Assembly: GCA_964352735.1 (NCBI GenBank)
Contig: CAYGTC010000001.1
Span: 1-64,000 of the forward strand
Direction: 5' to 3'
Length of the DNA stretch: 64,000 bases
Origin: NORP309 sp964352735
Lineage (GTDB): Bacteria > Pseudomonadota > Gammaproteobacteria > Xanthomonadales > Marinicellaceae
Position numbers and translations under genes: made by a program. The notes beneath the pieces are model-generated. The model saw nothing but the letters and a program-made list of their open reading frames with translations. It was not told where the DNA came from and did no database searches. Below, in pieces: positions 7,170-16,517 of this stretch (position 1 is the first letter of the stretch; each line of letters begins with the position of its first letter).

Positions 7170-9782
7170 TTATGTATTTTTACGGTATTTGGGCATCAAC
7201 CAATACGCCAAGGCTGGCAATATCAATAATGCACCCAACATATTCAGAACAAACATAAAGGACAACAGTAAACCCATATCAGCTTGGAATTGTAAATCAC
7301 TGAATATCCAGGTTCCAACCCCTACAGCCAAGGTAATGGCTGTGAAAAATACTGCTTTGCCGGTCAATCTCAATGTTTCATAATAAGCATCGTAAAGACT
7401 CTTACCTTGCTTAAGGAAATCTTGCATTTTACTGAATATATATATTCCATAATCTACGCCTATGCCAACGCCAAGAGCAACCACTGGTAATGTATTTACT
7501 TTTAACCCAATTCCCATGAATGCCATCAATGCGTAAGCCAAAAATGACACCAATGACAATGGAATAACAATGGCTAAAGTACCAAGTAATGTTCTAAACG
7601 TCAGTAAACACAAGACCACAATCGCAGCATAAACTAAAATCAACATTGGCATTTGTGCAGCCTTAACCACATCATTGGTAGCTGCCATGACACCAACATT
7701 GCCAGTAGCTAATCTAAAACGCACTTCACCTTCTGCCAACTCATCAAGTTTTGTGACTCTTTCTGGATTATTCAAAACATATGAAGTTACTTCATCAGCT
7801 AAATACTGCACGGCTTTTTTGTCTGATACATCTATGCCATATGCTGCATCAGCAAGACCTGAAAATTTATTAGCAACTTCACCACTCAACACCTCAGCAC
7901 TGTCAACTAATTTTTGTACAGACGTTTGATCAGTACTGTCAAAATCATGAATGGATCGAATCAACTGAGTCATCCCTTTATCAGTTTTAGGCGGGTACTG
8001 TTTGCGAAAATCATTGACTGCTGTAACCACCCTATTGATGGTTGTCGCTTTATGATCTTCTGTGAAAATCATAATTGGCATGGTACTACAATCAGAATTT
8101 AACAGTCCTGTATCAGTTTCTATACTCGATAAACTCTGACGCATAATGTATTCATTTCTCGATAGTGCTTTCCATTTTGGGTTCCCTTCATTCCAACCGG
8201 CTGTGATCACTTTAGCATATTGGGATAATGTGATGACTTTTTGTACACCCGCCACATTTTCCATATGCCAGGCAAACCTATCAATCAACTCCATGGCTTG
8301 ATAACTCTCGGTACATGCATTGGCACTGGATTCTGCAATCACACTGATCATATCCACACCCAGTGAGAATTGAGAACTGATGGTTTTCGCATCCACATTA
8401 TATTTAGCATCTGGTCGCAATTCTGGTACACCAGTTTGTGAATCACCAATTTGCATCTCTTGTGACTTAATGTAACCAAAAGCAAATAAACTAACCATCA
8501 CCAATACAGACAAGGCAGCTAATGGATTTTTAGCAAACCCAGCGATGAATCTCCAAAATGAAGAATCGCTGTTCTTTTTATTTAAGCACCTTTCGCAGAA
8601 TCGACCAAAATTTTGTGTATTGATGGTCGATAATAAAATAGGCATGAGCACTAAATTGGTAATAATGATCAAAGCCACACCAATGGTTGCTGTAATGGCC
8701 AATTCTTGAATGATGCGAATATCGATGAAGTAAATGGTGGCAAACCCTATGGTGTCACTCAATAACGCTATGATACCTGGAGCCAATAACACAGCAAAAG
8801 TATATTTCGCAGCTGTCTCTCCATTCCAGTTACCATTTTCGTGAGTAACAATATTATCTGTCCAGGTTGAAATCATCTGAACACCATGACTCACACCGAT
8901 GGCAAATATTAAAAATGGCGTCAGAATATTCATTGGATCTATACCAAAACCCAATAATTTGAGGGTACCCAACTGCCAAATGACCGCAACCACAGAGCAT
9001 ACCAAGGGGAAAATTGTTAATTTAATGTTCCCTGAATACCAAAATAATAAAATGGCAGTTATCAAAATAGCTACTGCGAAAAAGTATAAGACTGATTTTG
9101 CACCATCGGAAATATCACCGACGATTTTTGCAAAACCAATGACATGGAGCACTTGCTCATTGCCCTGCTCATGCTTAATTCTGATGTTCTCTAGTTGTGC
9201 TGCGACATCTTGATAATTGATTTTTTCTTTTGAAACTGGGTCCTCTTCAAGTAATTCAGCCCAAACCATTGCCCCATTAAAATTTTCAGCGACTAAGCGA
9301 CCCACTACTCCTGCCTTGACGATATTGCCTTTGACAACTTCCATCATATCTGGAGTGGCAACAAAATCAGATGGAATGACATTTCCGCCCGCAAATCCGT
9401 CTTCAACCACTTCAACAAATCTTACATTCGGGGTAAAAATGGACGTTACACTTGAGGGACTGACACCTTTAATTGAAAAAACATCATCTGTTACCGCTTC
9501 CAAAGTTTTAAAGAAATTTGGATTAAACATATCACCATCTTTGGTCATTACAGCAATGAGCAAACGGTTAGCGCCACCAAATTCTGTCTCATAGTCCATG
9601 AATGTTTTCATGTATTCATGTTCTAATGGCAACTGTTTTTTGAAACCAGCGTCAACTTTCAATTGACTCGCGAAATAAGCCATCAATACCGTAATTATTG
9701 TTAATAAAAAAAGTATCGGTTTTTTATTATTAAAGATTATGTTCTGTAATGTTTTAATTAATTTTGAATTATTATCACTCAT
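7170..9782 (-). CDS. RND/MMPL-family exporter
   Basis: Large inner-membrane transporter (870 aa) of the MMPL-type RND superfamily. It shows the internal duplication of the family: one membrane helix (about residues 16-36), a periplasmic loop of about 200 residues, a block of five or six helices (about 235-390), another isolated helix (near 420-440, NPLAALSVLVMVSLFAFGY), a second loop and a last helix block (about 700-865). The VALGVGIGVDYGIYIFSKM segment is the conserved helix of the second half and its GVSHGVQM counterpart is in the first half. It follows the YCF48-like gene by 6 nt. Members of this group occur with DUF1302/DUF1329 proteins and are thought to move hydrophobic compounds; the substrate is unknown. 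Confidence 0.9.
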   Translation of the reverse strand: MSDNNSKLIKTLQNIIFNNKKPILFLLTIITVLMAYFASQLKVDAGFKKQLPLEHEYMKTFMDYETEFGGANRLLIAVMTKDGDMFNPNFFKTLEAVTDDVFSIKGVSPSSVTSIFTPNVRFVEVVEDGFAGGNVIPSDFVATPDMMEVVKGNIVKAGVVGRLVAENFNGAMVWAELLEEDPVSKEKINYQDVAAQLENIRIKHEQGNEQVLHVIGFAKIVGDISDGAKSVLYFFAVAILITAILLFWYSGNIKLTIFPLVCSVVAVIWQLGTLKLLGFGIDPMNILTPFLIFAIGVSHGVQMISTWTDNIVTHENGNWNGETAAKYTFAVLLAPGIIALLSDTIGFATIYFIDIRIIQELAITATIGVALIIITNLVLMPILLSTINTQNFGRFCERCLNKKNSDSSFWRFIAGFAKNPLAALSVLVMVSLFAFGYIKSQEMQIGDSQTGVPELRPDAKYNVDAKTISSQFSLGVDMISVIAESSANACTESYQAMELIDRFAWHMENVAGVQKVITLSQYAKVITAGWNEGNPKWKALSRNEYIMRQSLSSIETDTGLLNSDCSTMPIMIFTEDHKATTINRVVTAVNDFRKQYPPKTDKGMTQLIRSIHDFDSTDQTSVQKLVDSAEVLSGEVANKFSGLADAAYGIDVSDKKAVQYLADEVTSYVLNNPERVTKLDELAEGEVRFRLATGNVGVMAATNDVVKAAQMPMLILVYAAIVVLCLLTFRTLLGTLAIVIPLSLVSFLAYALMAFMGIGLKVNTLPVVALGVGIGVDYGIYIFSKMQDFLKQGKSLYDAYYETLRLTGKAVFFTAITLAVGVGTWIFSDLQFQADMGLLLSFMFVLNMLGALLILPALAYWLMPKYRKNT

Positions 9783-9788
9783 TTATCA

Positions 9789-10715
9789 TTACCTAATTTG
9801 CTTTGTGCTTATGCCAGATTCACCAATAACGATGACATTATTGTCCTTAACAGATAATATCTCAGTATAATCACCATCATCACCTGAAACATCAACTTTC
9901 GATAATTGGCCATTCGCATATTTCAACATAGCGCCATTGGCCCCAACAATAATAGCTGAATTTCCATTCATTATTTCTGAGCCAAATAAGCTGTCTTGTA
10001 CAGGTGAATTAATTTCACGAAAACTTTCTCCAAAATTATCACTGATTAAGACATGTCCTCTCAGACCATAAGTAAGGATTTCATTACCTAAACTTATAAC
10101 TCCAAACATTGAACCAGAATAAGGCAATTCGATTGGTTCCCAATTCTTTCCTGCATCAAAGCTTCGATAAGCATTACCTGCTTCAGCAACAGCAAAGAGT
10201 TTAAACTCATCTATTTTAATGATTTTATTCAAGTGAAAATCTTGCTCTTCTGAAATAAGACCATCCTGCCAACTCTTTCCACCATTAAAAGTGGTTAAAT
10301 ACGTACCATAAGCACCTATCGCATAACCTTCGCTTTCATTGATAAAAAGCACATCTAAAAGTGGCATTTGGCGTTCTACATCACTGAACTGGAGTTGCCA
10401 TGTTTGGCCAGCATCAGCGCTGTGAATGATTGTTGTGTCATGTCCAACTGCCCAGACATTATTACCAACCATTGTTACAGCTGTTAATGTTGTCCTAGTT
10501 GGCACTTGTTTGGATTGTTGCCATGTACTACCGTAATCATTACTGACTGCCACATGACCTCTTTCACCTACCGCTACGATTGCGGTGTTGTTGGTAGTTA
10601 TACCAAGATAAAGTGAATCAGTAAATTGAGGCATCAATTCGGCATTAAGGTTTTCTTTATTTGCCCATATGGCACCAGATAAAAAAACCAAGCATACTAG
10701 TAAACTCTTTTTCAT
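9789..10715 (-). CDS. YCF48-like beta-propeller protein
   Basis: Exported protein related to the plant/cyanobacterial photosystem II assembly factor YCF48. Repeats such as AVSNDYGSTWQQS, IHSADAGQTWQLQF, LTTFNGGKSWQDG and YRSFDAGKNWEPI are the Asp-box/BNR blades of the propeller. I chose the start at 10715 (MKKSLLVCLVFLSGAIWA, a signal peptide) rather than the longer frame, because GAGGG sits 8 nt before that ATG and the upstream extension has no signal. No photosynthetic role is implied: in non-photosynthetic bacteria such proteins pair with RND exporters, and the RND gene is 6 nt downstream. Confidence 0.85.
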   Translation of the reverse strand: MKKSLLVCLVFLSGAIWANKENLNAELMPQFTDSLYLGITTNNTAIVAVGERGHVAVSNDYGSTWQQSKQVPTRTTLTAVTMVGNNVWAVGHDTTIIHSADAGQTWQLQFSDVERQMPLLDVLFINESEGYAIGAYGTYLTTFNGGKSWQDGLISEEQDFHLNKIIKIDEFKLFAVAEAGNAYRSFDAGKNWEPIELPYSGSMFGVISLGNEILTYGLRGHVLISDNFGESFREINSPVQDSLFGSEIMNGNSAIIVGANGAMLKYANGQLSKVDVSGDDGDYTEILSVKDNNVIVIGESGISTKQIR

Positions 10716-10860
10716 TATTACCCTCATTACAATATTATCATAAAAGTGACCATTATCATGATGGCTAAATACTTGGTATTTAGTGCGATAAAAATCACCA
10801 AAATGTCTTCCTATAGAGTTTAGCATGTATTTTCTGTGGGCAAAACTCATACGTTAAAAT

Positions 10861-10892
10861 AAAAAAAGGTTGAACAAAATTCAACCTTTTTT
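10861..10892 (-). terminator. terminator after the DUF1329 gene
   Basis: A 12-bp stem AAAAAGGTTGAA / TTCAACCTTTTT with a five-base loop and a T7 run on the minus strand. It splits the envelope locus into two transcription units: lipase-DUF1302-DUF1329 upstream, YCF48-RND downstream. Confidence 0.88.
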
Positions 10893-10919
10893 AATCATTC
10901 AATTAAAGTTCATTGATTA

Positions 10920-12275
10920 TTATCGACGTCCACGTTTCCTTAATGCTTGTGGAGTATAACTCGATTCACTCAATGGTTGATTAAATGTATTGACTGGATC
11001 TTTATTGTCTAAGCCAACAGCCACATAGCGACCTGATCTCAAATCATGATGTGTCTCTACAGTAGACCAGAATGTTGGAACATCATAGTAGTTAATAGAA
11101 TGGGCTTCAGAGAAACGCCAAATATTGCCACGTTTATCATAATGGTCAGTCAACATGATTTGATAACTGTCTTCATCCAAATAAAAGGTTCTTCTTGAAT
11201 TAATATGACGCACACCGTCTTTTAATGTGGCTTCAATTTCCCAAACTCTATGCAGTTCATAACGCATTAAATCAGGATTAAGATGGCCCGGTTGTACAAT
11301 ATCATCATAATCTAAATCGCCACTGTGAACTTTATAAGAGTTATAGGGAACATACATTTCTTTCTTACCCACAACTTTCCAGTCAAATCTATCCATTGCA
11401 CCATTAAACATATCAGTCATGTCATTGGTTCTTAAACCATCAGATGCAGTTCCAGGATTATCATAGGCCACATTTGGCGCTCTTCTTACACGTCTTTGAC
11501 CTGGGTTATAGATCCACGCTTGGCGGGGTTGTTCTTGTTGATTCATCGTTTCATGCACCAAAAGAATTCTACCAGCAAGTCTGGCAGGCGACTCTACCAC
11601 TTGGAAGAAATAAAGCAGTATGTTATCAATGTCTTCAACAGTATTGCCTTCTATATAATATTTACCAAACAGCTCTTCTTTTAATTTTACAACAGTGTAC
11701 TTACCATTGGCTGTTGGGGCCACTTGATTATTGTATCTAATACCACCAGAACCTTTGTATTTTAGTTTATGGTTTAAGATCAACTCGTAAGCGTTTTTGG
11801 GATCAGGAAAAGGAAAACCTTCTGCAACATTTGATACCCCTTCACCATTATTGGCCAAAACCGCAGTTTTACCATTTTCAACGGTTTTATCATAAATCCT
11901 TTGTGGAAATGAAGCACTGCGTCTCGTTTGGTATACATCCATTTTATAAGTATCTGGATATTTATCAAACATGGCTTTTTGACCAACTGACAATTTATCA
12001 GCATATTCTTTATAATTGCTGGCATTGATTGTAAACGACACTTTATCACCAGAAAATGGATCTTGATGATGATCGCCTGGTTTATACTCTGACGGAATTT
12101 GGTCTTTGGTGATTCCACCTGTCCAAGCTGGAATGGTTCCATCACTGTTGCCACTTTTTTGCGCACCAACAGGTGTTTTATCTGCGGAATCATCGGCATA
12201 TACAACACCGGACAATGTGCCTACAACCAAGCTCAATGTCATGGCTGTAACTAATGCTTTTTTAACTAATTTCAT
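10920..12275 (-). CDS. DUF1329 family periplasmic protein
   Basis: A 451-residue exported protein. The N-terminal 27 residues are a Sec signal (ending GVVYADD). The mature part has DUF1329 features: the TPVGAQKSGN and GTIPAWTGGI opening, the WIYNPGQRRVRRAPNVAYD segment in the centre and a FYLDEDSYQIMLTDHYDKRG block near the end. DUF1329 proteins have a LolB-like half-barrel thought to bind lipids. It is 17 nt downstream of the DUF1302 gene, with which the family co-occurs, and ends at a strong terminator. It would act in the periplasm between the inner-membrane exporter and the outer-membrane barrel. Substrate unknown. Confidence 0.9.
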   Translation of the reverse strand: MKLVKKALVTAMTLSLVVGTLSGVVYADDSADKTPVGAQKSGNSDGTIPAWTGGITKDQIPSEYKPGDHHQDPFSGDKVSFTINASNYKEYADKLSVGQKAMFDKYPDTYKMDVYQTRRSASFPQRIYDKTVENGKTAVLANNGEGVSNVAEGFPFPDPKNAYELILNHKLKYKGSGGIRYNNQVAPTANGKYTVVKLKEELFGKYYIEGNTVEDIDNILLYFFQVVESPARLAGRILLVHETMNQQEQPRQAWIYNPGQRRVRRAPNVAYDNPGTASDGLRTNDMTDMFNGAMDRFDWKVVGKKEMYVPYNSYKVHSGDLDYDDIVQPGHLNPDLMRYELHRVWEIEATLKDGVRHINSRRTFYLDEDSYQIMLTDHYDKRGNIWRFSEAHSINYYDVPTFWSTVETHHDLRSGRYVAVGLDNKDPVNTFNQPLSESSYTPQALRKRGRR

Positions 12276-12292
12276 ATTTATCCCCTGTGCTA

Positions 12293-14092
12293 TTAAAATG
12301 AATATTTAAGATTGATAGATACGAAATCTCTATCACTTATTAAATTACGAATGCCTGCCCCAAAGAAAGAGGTATAACTGATGTCAGCTCCCCATTTCTC
12401 AAGATATGTAGCACCCAAACCTACGGTAACAGACTTTCTGCCTTCAATAAAGTTCCCTCCAGGGCCAGGGGTGGTACCATTAACATCATGATTGAAACCC
12501 AATCGTGGAGACAAATTGAATGGTAATCCAAAGGCATTATTGAAGTCCAGACGCGTTATTAAACGATAACCCCAAGAAAAATCTGTAGCAAAAAACTTGC
12601 CTGGTTCGGTTATAGGGTTACGACCATTTCCACCACTCACTGCGCTTGGGCCGCCACCGGTGTCTGTACCCGGGCCGTTATATCTCAATACACTTTTATC
12701 AGGCAAATCCCATACATTAGTGAAACCAACTTCAGCAAGAAGAACAATCTGATCTGCATTGAAAAGATTATTTGGACCAAACAATTTAGTGGCTGTCATT
12801 TGAAATTGACTGACTTCATGTCTTTCCCAACCGCGGATTGTTTCACCGGGCCCATAGTTTCCTAATTGCGATCTGAATTCATTAAAAGGAGCAGGTATCA
12901 GAGCATTCAGTGGAGATAATGCAGCAAACAACAATTCTACGTCATCCACTTGTAATGGCACATTTGGACGATAAGACAATTCACCTTGTAAAGACACGCC
13001 CAAACTGTTGATGGTGGTATTAAAGCTCAAACCATATAAATCAATGTCTTCAGGGTATTCAATAAAGTAACTTCCTGTTTCGGGTGATGATCCAGTCACA
13101 GAAACACCACTGATTAATGGCAATCGTGAATGGTAGTTTAAGTAATAAAGACCAAATTCTGTATCATTTAATTCTGGCGAATAATATTTGAAAGACATGC
13201 CATATTGTCCACTGTCACTGGCACCTCTGACCAATTGTCTATTAATCGTTGCACCTGGTGTTTGTTCTGGCACCAAGCCAAAAGCCAACATCACAAACTC
13301 GCCACCTGGGGTTGCAAAATCATTGGTTCCAAAATAGGTACCAGCTGGATCAGGGTCAGTTTGTTCAAATTCAAACATATATAAACCTTCAACTGACAGA
13401 TTGTCAGTCAAATTAATACTTCCCCAAATCATGTCAATGGGTAAAAAAGCTTCTTTCAGCTCCGCACCAGCAACGCGAATTTTTGAAACATCTACAGGAT
13501 TAATAACATTAATGCCTTGTTGGATAAAGGTACTTTCTCCCCAACTGACCACTTGACGACCAAAACGGACGGTACCATAGCGGTCTCCAATATTGAAATC
13601 TTTATAAACATAAGCATCAAGCATACGGGTTTGTTGCCCGACGAAAATTTTGGCTGTCTCTGTCAAGTTATCGTCTGAGGCATTGGCAAAATCATAAAAA
13701 GACGTCAATCTGAAGAAACCACCAAAACTGTTGTAACTGAATCCAAATTCAGTGGTAATCTTGACCGCATTAGAAAAAGCATCCCATTGATCGTAGTTTA
13801 AATTACCATCATCTGAATTGACTGAGTATCGCCCAGGAGCCGAAATTTGTTGATCGAAAGGCAATAAACCAACGCCTGGATTAAGATTGGCTTTACCGAT
13901 TAAACGCTCATCTCTTTCTTCTGCTCTGATTGAAACACCATAAGAAATAGTAGTATCCCAACTGGCATTGAAATCGCCTTTATTAAAGCTGATGGCATTT
14001 GCCAATGATACCAAACCCAAAGAAGAAGACATTATCCCCAACTTAATTGCTTTACCTAATTTGTTAAGTTTTAAATTATTATTTGTTTTCAT
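12293..14092 (-). CDS. DUF1302 family outer-membrane protein
   Basis: A 599-residue outer-membrane beta-barrel of the DUF1302 family. The signal peptide (first 33 residues, ending SLANA) precedes the family start FNKGDFNASWDTTISYGVSIR. The middle carries RFGRQVVSWGESTFIQQGINVINP, the most recognisable conserved stretch, and the chain ends ...SINLKYSF with a terminal Phe, the usual signal for barrel assembly. It is 12 nt downstream of the lipase gene and 17 nt upstream of DUF1329, clearly one operon. The partners imply passage of hydrophobic molecules across the outer membrane; direction and substrate are unknown. Confidence 0.9.
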   Translation of the reverse strand: MKTNNNLKLNKLGKAIKLGIMSSSLGLVSLANAISFNKGDFNASWDTTISYGVSIRAEERDERLIGKANLNPGVGLLPFDQQISAPGRYSVNSDDGNLNYDQWDAFSNAVKITTEFGFSYNSFGGFFRLTSFYDFANASDDNLTETAKIFVGQQTRMLDAYVYKDFNIGDRYGTVRFGRQVVSWGESTFIQQGINVINPVDVSKIRVAGAELKEAFLPIDMIWGSINLTDNLSVEGLYMFEFEQTDPDPAGTYFGTNDFATPGGEFVMLAFGLVPEQTPGATINRQLVRGASDSGQYGMSFKYYSPELNDTEFGLYYLNYHSRLPLISGVSVTGSSPETGSYFIEYPEDIDLYGLSFNTTINSLGVSLQGELSYRPNVPLQVDDVELLFAALSPLNALIPAPFNEFRSQLGNYGPGETIRGWERHEVSQFQMTATKLFGPNNLFNADQIVLLAEVGFTNVWDLPDKSVLRYNGPGTDTGGGPSAVSGGNGRNPITEPGKFFATDFSWGYRLITRLDFNNAFGLPFNLSPRLGFNHDVNGTTPGPGGNFIEGRKSVTVGLGATYLEKWGADISYTSFFGAGIRNLISDRDFVSINLKYSF

Positions 14093-14104
14093 GATTCACT
14101 CCTC

Positions 14105-16216
14105 TTATTGGCCTTGCACTACAGATTCATTTGTTACAACCACTGTTGTACCGGCAGTAGCCACCATACTGGCCATTTGTGATTGCATTTCGACTGTTGC
14201 TTCCAATGAAGCGGCAGGACTCAATAAACTTCCATGGTCACCTGCAGTAAATCTTACAGCACCATCTAAGCCTTCTGGATTAGCTGTTGTACTAGAAATT
14301 GGCGGCAATCCCATGGCCGCAATTAAAGGCTCTGTACCAGATAATGGTGCTCCTGCCACCGTATTAGGCACCACCTGATCGCCAAGCACTTCATGGAATA
14401 ATATGTTATTGAATTGACCCGCTAAAGCGCCATAGTTGATAGGATCTCCTGAGTCAACAACTGTTTGAGTGACCACCATAAATTGATCGAATGCTGGTGT
14501 TCCAGCGACAACACCAGCAGCCTCTAATCCAGCTCTGATGCGCGGCCCAAATGTTGGCGAACCATCCAGTAATCTGGCGATACCGCCACCACCTACAGAA
14601 AGTACAGCTGTGCTGACAGTTTCTTCCAATGCTAAGAAAGGCACGCCTGTGATTGAACCCAGTGATTGTGAAACATAAGCTATTTTTGTTGCATCAAAAT
14701 CTGGTGCTCCATCAGAATCATAATCCATTGCAGGAATACTTCTGGCCAAAGTGAACAGATCAGCAATACCTTGTCTGAAGTTATCACGGGACACCAATAA
14801 ATTAGCCAAATTAATGAAGTGTGTTGCAGAAGTATCGATCATACCATCAGGACCAGGGGCTCCTGTTGTATTATCAACATAGTCAACATCAAATGTTCTT
14901 TCCTGAATGATACCAAATGGTGTCTGTGTACCTGTCGCATAAAAAGGGTTATCAACATCAGTGATGCCATGTAATGCCAAATCTTGCGCGATTACTGCAT
15001 AACCAATTGAAGCCAAAGTATCGGCCACAGCCAACATATCTGTTCTATTTCTTGTGATACCATGCTGATAAATCACCACAGGCCAGCCAGTAGCTGGTTT
15101 TGTATGACCGCTGTTGGCATTTGGCAAAGTTAACAATACTGGATTTAACTGCTGTGAAGTTGCCACAGGGAACGGATTGGCAAATGTCAAATTAGTTGAA
15201 GTTGGATCTAAACCCAGTGCATCAAAAGGTGGAACATAGCCACCAGGAGCTGCTTTCCAAAATTGATTCAATGGAGCTGTTGGATTTTCTGCGCTTGGAG
15301 CAGATAGGTAATAAGGGCTTTCTAATGCACCGACATGAATATCAGCAATTCCAGCCCCGCCGAAAGCACTTGTGTTGATACCTGTAGGTAAGAATAAGTT
15401 TCTTCCCGCAGCAGAAACAGCTTTTACAGCGCTTAATACAGGTGTTACAGATTGAGTGGTCATAACCCATGATAAAACAATATCATCTGGATTAATGCCC
15501 GCAGCAGAAGCCGCAAATTCTTGAGAATTGGTCAATTGACGCAATGGTTCAAGTGCTTGTGCAGTTGCTGTTGGTATCAATGGATCCGTGCTGTTACCAC
15601 TGGCGTCTACCAATGGAGAAGTTCGCTTAGCAATGAAATAAGTTTGATCTGGTGTAGCGATGTTTCCAGCATCATCAGTAATACCATTGGTGATTACAGC
15701 CATATAACTGGTCAACTCTTTTAAGGCTTTCAATGGAACTATTGCAATGCCTGCGCCAGTTGAAACGGCCACAAAATCCACGCCCGCCTGAAGTTCTGCG
15801 CTAATACCTGTTACACCACCACCTGGTCCAGTTAAGGTGACTTCAAATACCCTGACAGTTTGGCCAGGGACTACAGAAGATGCAGCCACATTAGCTGAGA
15901 ATGGTGCCGCCCATGGTGCGTTTGTAGAAAAACCATCTATGGCATTCAAAGCAACAGCAGGATCACCAAAGTTGGTTGGATCTGCTGCAGGAGCATTCAA
16001 CGTCAAGTCAGTAGTGCCCAAAAGCAATAAGTTGGTTGGAAAAGGCAACTGACCTGCCGTTGGGTTAAATATGGCAGTGATCACTGCAGTTACAGGTGTG
16101 CCTCCAGGATTTGTTGCGGGCTCTGCCGGTGTTGCCCGTGGGGCATTGGAAGAACTGCTACATGCCTGTAACAAAACTGTGGATATTATTGTTAGTATTA
16201 GAAATTTTAGACGCAT
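14105..16216 (-). CDS. VolA/Pla-1-like lipoprotein lipase
   Basis: A 703-residue lipoprotein. The lipobox LLQAC at residues 15-19 directs lipid attachment, followed by a Ser/Pro/Ala-rich tether. The N-terminal 250 residues match the bacterial lipase N-terminal domain (INPTAGQLPFPTN-type opening). The alpha/beta-hydrolase domain follows, with the oxyanion region VIYQHGITRNRTDM, a nucleophile elbow YVSQSLGSITG (Ser in S-Q-S-L-G, lacking the first Gly of GxSxG) and HGSLL as a likely catalytic His. The related Vibrio VolA is a surface lysophospholipase that frees fatty acids for uptake. It opens the operon with DUF1302 and DUF1329, so released lipids may be passed to that system (inference). Confidence 0.85.
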   Translation of the reverse strand: MRLKFLILTIISTVLLQACSSSSNAPRATPAEPATNPGGTPVTAVITAIFNPTAGQLPFPTNLLLLGTTDLTLNAPAADPTNFGDPAVALNAIDGFSTNAPWAAPFSANVAASSVVPGQTVRVFEVTLTGPGGGVTGISAELQAGVDFVAVSTGAGIAIVPLKALKELTSYMAVITNGITDDAGNIATPDQTYFIAKRTSPLVDASGNSTDPLIPTATAQALEPLRQLTNSQEFAASAAGINPDDIVLSWVMTTQSVTPVLSAVKAVSAAGRNLFLPTGINTSAFGGAGIADIHVGALESPYYLSAPSAENPTAPLNQFWKAAPGGYVPPFDALGLDPTSTNLTFANPFPVATSQQLNPVLLTLPNANSGHTKPATGWPVVIYQHGITRNRTDMLAVADTLASIGYAVIAQDLALHGITDVDNPFYATGTQTPFGIIQERTFDVDYVDNTTGAPGPDGMIDTSATHFINLANLLVSRDNFRQGIADLFTLARSIPAMDYDSDGAPDFDATKIAYVSQSLGSITGVPFLALEETVSTAVLSVGGGGIARLLDGSPTFGPRIRAGLEAAGVVAGTPAFDQFMVVTQTVVDSGDPINYGALAGQFNNILFHEVLGDQVVPNTVAGAPLSGTEPLIAAMGLPPISSTTANPEGLDGAVRFTAGDHGSLLSPAASLEATVEMQSQMASMVATAGTTVVVTNESVVQGQ

Positions 16217-16517
16217 TTGCGGGTCCCCTGATTAAAACATCCACTATAATAATTATTAATGAGGTCAAAATACAAGCTTTAATGTTAAATTTCTGTTATT
16301 TAAACATATGTTTGAATCTGTATTAACCTTGCTCGATAATAGCCACCACAATAAATTAAGATAAAAATTAATTTTGCTGATTTATTTAAAGAAATAGTTC
16401 ATTGTTTAATACTCAATCTGACATAATGATTCTTTAAAAAGTCCTGTCATGTTATCGAAAATACTCAAATATCATGTGACAGTACATCACTTGCTACAAA
16501 ATGGTTTTTAATCAAAA
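16217..16517. promoter_or_regulatory. divergent promoter region, lipase / DASS transporter
   Basis: 301 non-coding AT-rich bases between the minus-strand lipase and the plus-strand transporter. An inverted pair CTGTCAT...ATGTGACAG (16444-16482) lies 36 nt before the transporter start and could bind a regulator. The TGTGA...TCAC at 16475-16491 has a 7-nt spacer and so is not a proper CRP site. No other structure seen. Confidence 0.35.

Noticed and set aside
10716..10850. Longer start for the YCF48-like gene
   Set aside because: The extension lacks a signal peptide and an RBS, whereas MKKSLLVCLV at 10715 has both.
16475..16491. Possible CRP site TGTGA...TCAC before the DASS transporter
   Set aside because: The spacer is 7 nt rather than 6, and the second half-site is weak.
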